Part shown: piece after piece, positions 8,813 through 16,497 of the stretch
Position numbering within the stretch: the first letter of the stretch is position 1
Layout of the letters: each line of letters begins with the position of its first letter
NCBI GenBank assembly: GCA_012517195.1
Contig: JAAYVK010000054.1
Coordinates: 1-42,508 of the forward strand
Direction of reading: 5' to 3'
Length of the DNA: 42,508 nt
From: Synergistaceae bacterium
GTDB lineage: Bacteria; Synergistota; Synergistia; Synergistales; 79-D21
Position numbers and translations under genes: made by a program
The notes under the pieces: generated by a model
Seen by the model: the letters and a program-made list of their open reading frames with translations, nothing else
Told to the model about the DNA's origin: nothing
Database searches by the model: none

Positions 8813-9649
8813 TTGGAAAGCTACCCGGAAAAAGTTGAAGCGGCCCTCGCATGGCTTAAGGAAAGGGTACCGGACCGCCCACTTGCCGCCATCGTCCTTG
8901 GATCGGGGCTGGGAAGCCTGGCCGAGCGGCTGGAGGACCCGATGCCGATCCCGTTCGGGGAGATCCCGCACTGGCCGGTTTCAACCGCGCCGGGGCACGC
9001 CGCCCGGCTCGTTTTCGGCCGCCTGGCCGGGAGGAGGGTGGTCGTCCAGCAGGGAAGGGTCCATTATTACGAGGGATTTTCCATGAGGGAGGTTACCTTT
9101 TCGGCCCGTGTCTACGGGGCCTGGAAAATTCCCTACTACATCCCGACCAACGCCTCCGGGGGAATTCATCACGGCTTGAGGACAGGAGATATCGTTCTCG
9201 TCCACGACCACATCAACCTGCTTGGCACCAACCCGCTCATCGGGCCGAACCGGGAAGAGTGGGGCCCCCGTTTCCCCGACCTGGTGTCTGCCTACGATCC
9301 CGAACTGCAGCTTCTGGCCGAGGAAGCGGCCCGTGAAAACGGAATCCTCCTCAAGCGGGGGACCTACGTGGCCTTCACCGGGCCTTCGTTTGAAACTCCC
9401 GCCGAGATCCGCATGGCCCGCACCCTGGGTGCCGACCTGGTGGGAATGTCAACGGTTCCGGAAGTGATCGTCGCCCGTCACATGGGAATGAGGGTCTGCG
9501 CGCTGTCCTGTGTGGCGAACCCGGCGGCGGGAATGACGGGGCAATCCCTCACGCACCAGGAGGTCCTGGATGAAATGGAAAAATCCTCGGCCTCGCTTCT
9601 GCGCCTCGTAGAGGGACTCATCCGCAAACTGGAGGAAGACCGTGCTTGA
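8813..9649 (+). CDS. punA: Purine-nucleoside phosphorylase
   Basis: VLGSGLGSLAE, QGRVHYYEG, ACxSCVxNxAAG-like C-term; TTG start with AGGAGGG. Confidence 0.9.
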   Translation: MESYPEKVEAALAWLKERVPDRPLAAIVLGSGLGSLAERLEDPMPIPFGEIPHWPVSTAPGHAARLVFGRLAGRRVVVQQGRVHYYEGFSMREVTFSARVYGAWKIPYYIPTNASGGIHHGLRTGDIVLVHDHINLLGTNPLIGPNREEWGPRFPDLVSAYDPELQLLAEEAARENGILLKRGTYVAFTGPSFETPAEIRMARTLGADLVGMSTVPEVIVARHMGMRVCALSCVANPAAGMTGQSLTHQEVLDEMEKSSASLLRLVEGLIRKLEEDRA

Positions 9650-10961
9650 CATGCCCCGTTTCATCGAGAACAAGCGCGACGGCTTGGAGCATTCTCCGGA
9701 GGAGCTTCGGGAATTCGTCCGGGCCTTCCAGGCGGGGGAAATCCCCGATTACCAGACCTCTGCCTGGCTCATGGCGGTTTTGTTCCGGGGGCTCAGCCGG
9801 AAGGAGCTAACGGCCTTCACGCTTGCCCTGGCGACCTCGGGCAGCGTGGTGACGTTCCCGGGGTCCCTGGCGTGCGTGGATAAGCACAGCACGGGAGGCG
9901 TCGGGGACAAGACCAGCCTTGTCCTGGTTCCCCTTGTCGCCAGTTGCGGCGTCCCCGTGGCAAAGCTCAGCGGAAGGGGACTGGGCTTCACGGGCGGAAC
10001 CGTGGATAAGCTCGAAAGCATCGAAGGATTCAGGACCCATCTCACCCGGGAAGAATTCGTCCGCCAGGTGGAGACGGTCGGCTGCGCCATCAGCGGCCAC
10101 TCGGAGGAACTTGCCCCCGCGGAAAGACGCTTCTACGAGCTTCGCGACGTCACGGGAACGGTTCCCTCGATCCCCCTGATTGCCAGCAGCATCCTGAGCA
10201 AGAAGATCGCAGGGGGGAGCCGCTCCTTCGTCTTCGATGTGAAGACAGGCAGCGGGGCCTTCATGCGGACGCTTGATGACTCCCGGGCCCTGGCCCGGCA
10301 GCTCGTGGATCTCTCGCTCGCTCTCGGGCACAGGAGCCTGGCGCTGATCTCCGGAATGGACCAGCCCCTGGGCCGCTGGGTTGGCAACGCCGCGGAGGTC
10401 CGTGAAGCCATTGACGTCCTCAAGAATGCCGGCCCCGCGGATACGAGAGACCTCTGCATCCGCCTGGGGGGCGCGATGGTCTTCCTGGCAGGAAAGGCGA
10501 AGAGCCTTCCGGAAGGAGAGGATCTTTGCCGGAAGGCACTGGCAGCGGGAAACGCCCTCGAACGCTTCCGGATGCTTCTCGAGGCCCAGGGAGGACTGAC
10601 CCTCTGCATCGACGAGCCGGATCGGGCCCTGCCTCTTGCCCCGGTCAAGACCCTCATCCGCTCGGGGAAAAAAGGAATGCTCGCCTCCTTTGAAACCGAA
10701 CGGATCGGGAACGCACTGCGTCACCTGGGAGGAGGACGGCGGAAAAAGGAAGATTCCATCGATCCCCAGGTCGCCATCGAGGTCCTGGTGAAAATCGGAG
10801 AAGAGGTTTCGCCGGGGGACCCCGTCTTTGCGGTCTACCGTCGCAATGGCCCCGAAGATCCCGCCGCATTGGCACTCCTCGAGGAGGCTTATGCGGTTTC
10901 GGAGTCGGCCTCCGTGCAGCCGATCGTCAGGGAGGTGATCGAACCTCTTGGAACCGGATGA
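9642..10961 (+). CDS. pdp: Pyrimidine-nucleoside (thymidine) phosphorylase
   Basis: VDKHSTGGVGDKTSL, KLSGRGLGFTGGTVDKLES; GTG start. Confidence 0.93.
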   Translation: MLDMPRFIENKRDGLEHSPEELREFVRAFQAGEIPDYQTSAWLMAVLFRGLSRKELTAFTLALATSGSVVTFPGSLACVDKHSTGGVGDKTSLVLVPLVASCGVPVAKLSGRGLGFTGGTVDKLESIEGFRTHLTREEFVRQVETVGCAISGHSEELAPAERRFYELRDVTGTVPSIPLIASSILSKKIAGGSRSFVFDVKTGSGAFMRTLDDSRALARQLVDLSLALGHRSLALISGMDQPLGRWVGNAAEVREAIDVLKNAGPADTRDLCIRLGGAMVFLAGKAKSLPEGEDLCRKALAAGNALERFRMLLEAQGGLTLCIDEPDRALPLAPVKTLIRSGKKGMLASFETERIGNALRHLGGGRRKKEDSIDPQVAIEVLVKIGEEVSPGDPVFAVYRRNGPEDPAALALLEEAYAVSESASVQPIVREVIEPLGTG

Positions 10962-11544
10962 GAGAAATCCCGGGGGACCCTGCGGCGGCCCTTCTGGCCG
11001 GGAGTACGGAACGGTCCGTCAAAAGGACCTTGTTGAGCTTGCGCCAATGATCCTGAAAATCGCCCGCGCCCTAGCCCCCTACGATGCCCGCTTGAGGGAA
11101 GACCTGGCCCAGGAGGGGTTCCTCGGCCTTATCCTGGCATCTTCTTCCTACGATCCCGAACGGGGTGCCTTCGAGGCGTTCGCCCGCCGATGCGCCCGAA
11201 ACCGGATGATCTCCTTCCTTAGGAAACAGAAACCTTCCCATTCCCTCACGGAGGAAGAGATGGAAAACCTGGCCGTGGAGATTTCGCCTGAAGAAAGGAT
11301 CGACCTGCACCGGGCAAGAAAATCTCTCTTCAGCCAGCTGAGTCCTTTTGAAATGATCTGCCTGGATGCCTATCTCTACACGGGGTCGAGTGCAGGCGCC
11401 GCAGAATTGCTGGGCTGGGAACCCAAAAAGGTTGAAAACGCCCTGACGCGAATCCGGGTAAAGGCGCGCCGCATCCGTGAAAATCCCTTTCAGGGGAGCG
11501 GGCCGGGTTCATCTGGACAGGAACCGGACCTTTCCCTACAATAG
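10948..11544 (+). CDS. Sigma-70 family factor, SigH-like
   Basis: Region 2 (DLAQEGFLGLILASSSYDPERGAFEAFARRCARNRMISFLRK) and region 4 (SPFEMICLDAYL..AAELLGWEPKKVENALTRIRVKARR); TTG start, N-term uncertain. Confidence 0.75.
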   Translation: MEPDERNPGGPCGGPSGREYGTVRQKDLVELAPMILKIARALAPYDARLREDLAQEGFLGLILASSSYDPERGAFEAFARRCARNRMISFLRKQKPSHSLTEEEMENLAVEISPEERIDLHRARKSLFSQLSPFEMICLDAYLYTGSSAGAAELLGWEPKKVENALTRIRVKARRIRENPFQGSGPGSSGQEPDLSLQ

Positions 11545-11555
11545 TCAGCAATCAC

Positions 11556-11653
11556 GGAGGCGAGTGCTGTCTGGTGATGACCCCGGGCTTCAAACCCGGC
11601 GGGGGTGGCTTCAAGGCCGCCTCGGTGGGTTCGATTCCCACACGCCTCCGCCA
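11556..11653 (+). tRNA. selC: tRNA-Sec (UCA anticodon), 98 nt including encoded CCA
   Basis: Acceptor GGAGGCG/CGCCTCC plus GCCA; anticodon arm CCGGG-CTTCAAA-CCCGG with TCA at 11590-11592; long variable arm; T-arm GTGGG-TTCGATT-CCCAC. Confidence 0.93.
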
Positions 11654-11664
11654 TTTGTTTTCTT

Positions 11665-11696
11665 GCGCAGCCTCCTTTAGGGGTTGCGCTTTTTTC
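11665..11696 (+). terminator. Intrinsic terminator downstream of selC
   Basis: GCGCAGCCTC-ctttag-GGGTTGCGC followed by TTTTTT. Confidence 0.75.
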
Positions 11697-11757
11697 TACC
11701 AACGGCCTTGATGTGCTACTCTTGGAAAAGAAATCCTTTCCGGAGAGGGGATACGGG

Positions 11758-12354
11758 ATGAAAACCTTTTTTTCCGAGAAAAAAATCGAAGACCGTTTCG
11801 CGATGATCCTGAGCGAGATCGAGGATGACGTGAAACGCCTGGATCTTCCGGAAGTAGTCGAAATTGGCCGTCAGAAAACCATCGACTCTCTATACCGGCG
11901 GTACAGCATTGGACATATCGATGTAGACCTCACCCGGATGAAACTTTCGGAGCTGAAAAAAATCGAGGTGGGGCGCATGGAAAAGAACGGGCGCCCTGTC
12001 CCGGTCTACAAAAGCCACGTGATCCTCTCGATTCCCTACGTAGGCCCCGAATCCCTCTTCGATTACATCCCGACCCGCACGAACGGCCCGGCCCCGATGG
12101 GGGAACTTTCAGACGGCTGCGTGGTTCTCGCCATCCCCATCGAGAATGCCTCTGACCGGGCCCGCAGAGAAGTTGAATCCCTGAGCTTCTATGTCGACCA
12201 GATCAACCGCGACGCAAAGGAGTTCAACGAGCGCCTGATGGAGACCCTGGAAAGGAAACTGGAGGAACGCCGCCGGGAAATCGAAAGAGAACTCGAGGAA
12301 TACCAGAAGGTCGAGGCGTTCGTCAAGGAACACAACAAGCTGAAATGGTCCTGA
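11758..12354 (+). CDS. Hypothetical protein with beta-rich N-terminal half and long charged C-terminal helix
   Basis: ATG at 11758 after GGAGAGGGG; SHVILSIPYVGPESLFDYIP then VDQINRDAKEFNERLMETLERKLEERRREIERELEEYQK. Confidence 0.7.
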   Translation: MKTFFSEKKIEDRFAMILSEIEDDVKRLDLPEVVEIGRQKTIDSLYRRYSIGHIDVDLTRMKLSELKKIEVGRMEKNGRPVPVYKSHVILSIPYVGPESLFDYIPTRTNGPAPMGELSDGCVVLAIPIENASDRARREVESLSFYVDQINRDAKEFNERLMETLERKLEERRREIERELEEYQKVEAFVKEHNKLKWS

Positions 12355-13031
12355 AACGATGCGAGCGTTCCGTTCTTGTCGACGTTTCCCAGGGAATGGA
12401 AGAATTCGTTTTTCCCGGGAACCCGGCCGTAGAGAAAAAGGGGCCTTTCAACCGCGTTCCGGGTAAAAACCGGGAGTTCGTCTACGATCTAAGCCTTTGC
12501 ACTCAAAGCGGAACTCATATCCAGGGACCTCATTATTTCCTGGAGAAGGGAAGGACGATCGACCGCTTCCCTCTCGAGGACTTCGAGGGCCCCTGTGTGA
12601 TTGTCGATCTTGAAAAGAGAGGCACCGACACAACAGCAGAGGAACTCGAACGCCTGATCAGGCCGCGGGAGAGGAAGTTGCCAGTCCTGATCCTTCGCAC
12701 AGGGCACATGGAAGAAGTCCTTGCCTCCGGCGTTCTTGACTCGTCCAGGCGGCCAGGCCTTTCTCTCGAAGCAGCCTTTTTCCTGACCGAAAAAACTTCC
12801 TTCAGGATGATCGGGATTGACTCGGTGGGACTCGAGTCCCGGAACACGGAGAATTTCGAAGTCAACCTGCATTTTTGCCGTCGAGGCATGCTGATTCTGG
12901 AGGGGCTCGTCAACCTTTTCGCGGTGAAGCGGCGCCATGCCTATCTTTACGCCTTTCCCCTCAAGCTGCGGGGAGTGGAGGGCACTCCCTGCAGGGCGGT
13001 CTTGCGTGTAAAACAAGGAGCCCGATTTTGA
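12345..13031 (+). CDS. Cyclase family protein (kynurenine formamidase-like) with altered metal motif
   Basis: QSGTHIQGPHYF in place of HxGTHxDxPxHF; C-terminal NLHFCRRGMLILEGLVNL matches the family. Confidence 0.8.
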   Translation: MVLKRCERSVLVDVSQGMEEFVFPGNPAVEKKGPFNRVPGKNREFVYDLSLCTQSGTHIQGPHYFLEKGRTIDRFPLEDFEGPCVIVDLEKRGTDTTAEELERLIRPRERKLPVLILRTGHMEEVLASGVLDSSRRPGLSLEAAFFLTEKTSFRMIGIDSVGLESRNTENFEVNLHFCRRGMLILEGLVNLFAVKRRHAYLYAFPLKLRGVEGTPCRAVLRVKQGARF

Positions 13032-13046
13032 AGGAGCGTGAGAGCA

Positions 13047-13520
13047 ATGTTCCTTTACCTCGTGCGACACGGCGAAGCGGTTGATGAAGCGGTTAACCCC
13101 GAAAGGCCGCTTTCTTCGAGAGGGAATCAGGAGGCAGCCCTGACAGGGCAGTTCCTGAAGGCGATCGGCGCAAAACCGGGGCTTTGCCTCTGCAGCGACA
13201 AACTGCGGTCCAGGCAGACGGCCGAACGGATCGTGGAGGAGCTCCGGATTCCCGCCAGGATCGAACAGAGAAAAGGGTTGGCTCCCAAGGATTCCCCGGA
13301 GGCTTTTCTCCAGGAAGTGGAATCGTTTTCTGAAGACCGGCTCATCTCGGGGCACGCACCGTTTCTTCCCAGGCTTGCAGGCCTGCTGCTCTGCGGCCGC
13401 CCGGACGCGGACGCGTTTCCCATGGCCCCGGGAGGACTCATCCGGCTGGAAAGACGGGGCCGCGGGGCGTGGAGCCTCTCGCTTGCGATCTCCCCGGGTG
13501 AGATCGTCGAATTGCTTTAG
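13047..13520 (+). CDS. sixA: Phosphohistidine phosphatase SixA-like (histidine phosphatase superfamily)
   Basis: YLVRHGEA, PLSSRGNQEA, SDKLRSRQTAE, ISGHAPFL. Confidence 0.85.
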   Translation: MFLYLVRHGEAVDEAVNPERPLSSRGNQEAALTGQFLKAIGAKPGLCLCSDKLRSRQTAERIVEELRIPARIEQRKGLAPKDSPEAFLQEVESFSEDRLISGHAPFLPRLAGLLLCGRPDADAFPMAPGGLIRLERRGRGAWSLSLAISPGEIVELL

Positions 13521-15694
13521 GACCTGCAGGCTCCGGTCAAACGGCAGGCCAGCCTGCTAAAGCGGTGCTGGACCCGATCGTTCCTCACGGCGATGCTCAC
13601 GGCTTTTTTCGTCCCCACGATCACGGCGAACCGCTTGGCCCTCGTCAGGGCCGTATAGAGAAGATTCCGCTGGAGCATCAGGTAATGCTGGGTTGTCAGG
13701 GGAAGAACCACCGCCGGGTACTCGGACCCCTGGGATTTGTGGACGGTGATCGCATAAGCCGGGATCACCTGGTCCAGGTCTTCGAAAGGGTAGGGAACCG
13801 CTCTCCCGTCGAAGACCAGGACGGCGACCTGCTCTTCCGGGTCGATCGACAGGATCCTGCCGATGTCTCCGTTGAAAACCTCTTTCTCGTAATCGTTTCG
13901 AACCTGCATGATCCGGTCGTTGACCCTGTAAAGCCTTCCGCCCCGGTGCAGCGCCTCGGCACCGCCGTTCAGGGCGGACTGCAGTCTTTCGTTGAGCGCC
14001 ATTGCCCCCGCTTCTCCCTTGTGCATGGGGCAGAGTACCTGGATCTCCTCCATCGGATCGAGGCCATACCCATTGGGCAAGGTCCGGGTTACGAGTTCGC
14101 AGACTTTCATCGCGACTTTTCCGGGATCTTCTTCCTGGATGAAACAGAATCCCCCGGAAAATCCGCCCTGGCGGGCGAACACCGGCATCTGCCCGTCCCT
14201 GATCCGGTGAGCGTTGACCACGATGAGGCTCTCGCGGCTCTGCCGGAAAATCTCGTTCAGCTCGACGATCGGGACCTTTCCGGAATCGATGCATTCTCTC
14301 AGGACATTGCCGGGTCCTACCGACGGGAGCTGGTCCGCGTCCCCGACAAGAATGAGAGAAGCTTCGGACGGAACCGCGTCGAGAAGGCTGGCCGCCAGGT
14401 GCACATCGAGCATGGAGACTTCGTCAACGACCAGAAGATCGCAGTTCAGCGGGTTTTCGGCGTTGCGGGAGAAACTCCCGTCCTGGACCCGGTATTCGAG
14501 CAGCCGGTGTACGGTCCGTGCGGGATGACCGGTCGTTTCCTGCAGCCGCTTGGCGGCCCGGCCGGTCGGAGCCGCCAGGGCGACTTTCTTCCCCTGCCCG
14601 CGGTGGAGCTGGAGAAGGGCACGGACCAGCGTGGTTTTGCCCGTTCCGGGACCGCCGGTGATGATCAGGACCTTCTTCCGGATCGCCAGGCGAAGGGCTT
14701 CCACCTGCCTTGAAGAGAGCCTTAGAGGGAATTTGCGCAGGAACTCCCCGAGATCGCACTCCGGGTTGTCCCCGGGCGGAGGGAAGGAAAGAAGGGCATT
14801 CAACCGCGAGGCGACACGGGCTTCAGCCCGATAGGAGGAAGCCAGGTACACCGCCTGTTCCCCCTGGTGCTCCTCCAGGATCAGGTCTCCCCGGGCGACA
14901 TTTCTGGAAACCGCTTCCCTGATGGATTCAGGGGGAGCCGAAAGGGTTTCGCAAGCCCGCGCGATCAGGTCAGGGAGGGGAGAATAGAGATGTCCCGCCT
15001 CCGAAAGGGTTCGAAGCGTATGGAGTATCCCTGCGTCCATCCGCTGAGGGGAGTCGGGTTTAAACCCCAGACCTGCAGCGATGCGGTCGGCGGTGAGAAA
15101 ACCGATGCCCCAGACCTCTTCCGCGAGCCGGTAGGGATTTTCCCGGATCCTGTTGACCGTCTGTTCCCCATAGCGTCTCAGGATCTTTTCCGCGAGGGTG
15201 GTAGTAACTCCGGCGGAATAGAGAAACAGCAGGGTGTCACGGGCGGCGCTGCGGGCCTTCCAGCCCGAAAGGATCCGCTGCCGACGGTTCGGGCCAATTC
15301 CATCGACTTCCGCGAGCCGGTCCGGTTCCTGGTCAAGGATTTCGAGCGCCCTTTCTCCGAAGGCTTTGACGATCTTCTTTGCCGTCACCGGACCAATGCC
15401 TTTGATCGAACCGCCCCCCAGGTACCGCTCGATGCCGGCGGCGCTGGCCGGAACGGTCGGGAAACAGGACTGGACTTTGAACTGTCTTCCGAAGCGGGGA
15501 TGGATCACCCATTCCCCGGCAAGGGAAACCGTTTCTCCCGCCGCCGCGAAGGGGAAGATGCCGACGGCAGTGACCGGACCCTCGAGATTGGGCACGTTCA
15601 GACGGACGACACTATAGCCGGTTCGCTCATCACGGTAGGTCACATGTTTGATTTCGCCCTGCAGGGTGATTGTCCCGTTCGGCTTTGTGTTCAT
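13517..15694 (-). CDS. recD2: ATP-dependent RecD2-like DNA helicase
   Basis: HhH region GIGPVTAKKIVKAFGERAL, GGPGTGKTTLVRALL Walker A, VDEVSMLD, AYAITVHKSQGSEYPAVVLPL; start MNTKPNGTITLQGEIKHV at 15694. Confidence 0.92.
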   Translation of the reverse strand: MNTKPNGTITLQGEIKHVTYRDERTGYSVVRLNVPNLEGPVTAVGIFPFAAAGETVSLAGEWVIHPRFGRQFKVQSCFPTVPASAAGIERYLGGGSIKGIGPVTAKKIVKAFGERALEILDQEPDRLAEVDGIGPNRRQRILSGWKARSAARDTLLFLYSAGVTTTLAEKILRRYGEQTVNRIRENPYRLAEEVWGIGFLTADRIAAGLGFKPDSPQRMDAGILHTLRTLSEAGHLYSPLPDLIARACETLSAPPESIREAVSRNVARGDLILEEHQGEQAVYLASSYRAEARVASRLNALLSFPPPGDNPECDLGEFLRKFPLRLSSRQVEALRLAIRKKVLIITGGPGTGKTTLVRALLQLHRGQGKKVALAAPTGRAAKRLQETTGHPARTVHRLLEYRVQDGSFSRNAENPLNCDLLVVDEVSMLDVHLAASLLDAVPSEASLILVGDADQLPSVGPGNVLRECIDSGKVPIVELNEIFRQSRESLIVVNAHRIRDGQMPVFARQGGFSGGFCFIQEEDPGKVAMKVCELVTRTLPNGYGLDPMEEIQVLCPMHKGEAGAMALNERLQSALNGGAEALHRGGRLYRVNDRIMQVRNDYEKEVFNGDIGRILSIDPEEQVAVLVFDGRAVPYPFEDLDQVIPAYAITVHKSQGSEYPAVVLPLTTQHYLMLQRNLLYTALTRAKRFAVIVGTKKAVSIAVRNDRVQHRFSRLACRLTGACRS

Positions 15695-15756
15695 GCGGCC
15701 ATTTTCCCACCCTGCCCGAGGCAGTACAAGATACGAGAGCGGAGGTCCTCGATCGA

Positions 15757-16497
15757 ATGCCTGAGATCGTCTTTCACGGAAATCTGGAAGAACTCGTCCT
15801 TGGAAGGGCAAAACCGCCCCCTGTCTGGGCTTTCCCGAGGGCGGCAAAAGACCTTATCGAAACACTGGGGATCCCCCACACGGAAGTCGCCCGAATCGGA
15901 ATCAACGGGAGGGATTCGGATTTTCTCTCCCCGGTGAGATTCGAGGACCGGGTCGAGGTCTATCCCCACACGCCTCCGAGACCCTCTCCCTGGAACCCTG
16001 ACGGGAAATCGCCGAGGTCGCAGGAGGTTTCTTTCATCGCGGACAACAACGTCGCTGGAGCCGGAAAACTCCTCCGGCTGATCGGATTTGACACCGCAAT
16101 CGATCCCCGGCTTGACGACCGGGATATCTGTCTCAAGGCCATCCGCGAAAACCGGGTCGTCCTTTCGCGGGACCGGAATCTCCTGAAGCGGCGCATCGTG
16201 ACCTACGGATGCCTTTTGCGGACCGAGGACCCCTGGAAACAGCTTGAAGAGGTGGTTCTGCAATACGGCCTGGCCAGCCTGGCGAGGCCCTTTTCCCGGT
16301 GCCTTCACTGCAACGGCATCCTGACCCCCGTGAGAAAGGAGCAGATCCTGGACCGGCTTCTTCCCATGACGCGCCTTTACTACGATTCCTTCAACGCCTG
16401 CGACGGTTGCGGCCGAATCTTCTGGAGGGGCTCCCACATCGCTTTGATCCTGAAACGGCTGGGGCCGATCCTGGGTCCCTACCAGGCCTCGGAGTAA
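15757..16497 (+). CDS. Mut7-C RNAse domain protein with N-terminal ubiquitin/ThiS-like domain
   Basis: VEVYPHTPP beta-grasp end; LLRLIGFDTAIDPRLDDRDICLKAIRENRVVLSRDRNLLKR; Zn ribbon CLHCNG..CDGCGRIFWRGSH. Confidence 0.85.
   Translation: MPEIVFHGNLEELVLGRAKPPPVWAFPRAAKDLIETLGIPHTEVARIGINGRDSDFLSPVRFEDRVEVYPHTPPRPSPWNPDGKSPRSQEVSFIADNNVAGAGKLLRLIGFDTAIDPRLDDRDICLKAIRENRVVLSRDRNLLKRRIVTYGCLLRTEDPWKQLEEVVLQYGLASLARPFSRCLHCNGILTPVRKEQILDRLLPMTRLYYDSFNACDGCGRIFWRGSHIALILKRLGPILGPYQASE

Noticed and set aside
13565-14713. 382-aa plus-strand ORF opposite recD2
   Set aside because: Antisense to clear helicase motifs; no independent start signal or family resemblance.
11637-15978. 14-bp exact direct repeat CCCACACGCCTCCG: 3' end of tRNA-Sec (11637-11650) and inside the Mut7-C gene (15965-15978), which would bracket a 4.3-kb putative island
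   Set aside because: Suggestive of att sites, but the repeat is short, the second copy is in-frame coding (YPHTPPR), no integrase is enclosed and recD2 inside is core-like. A whole-genome comparison of empty sites would be decisive.
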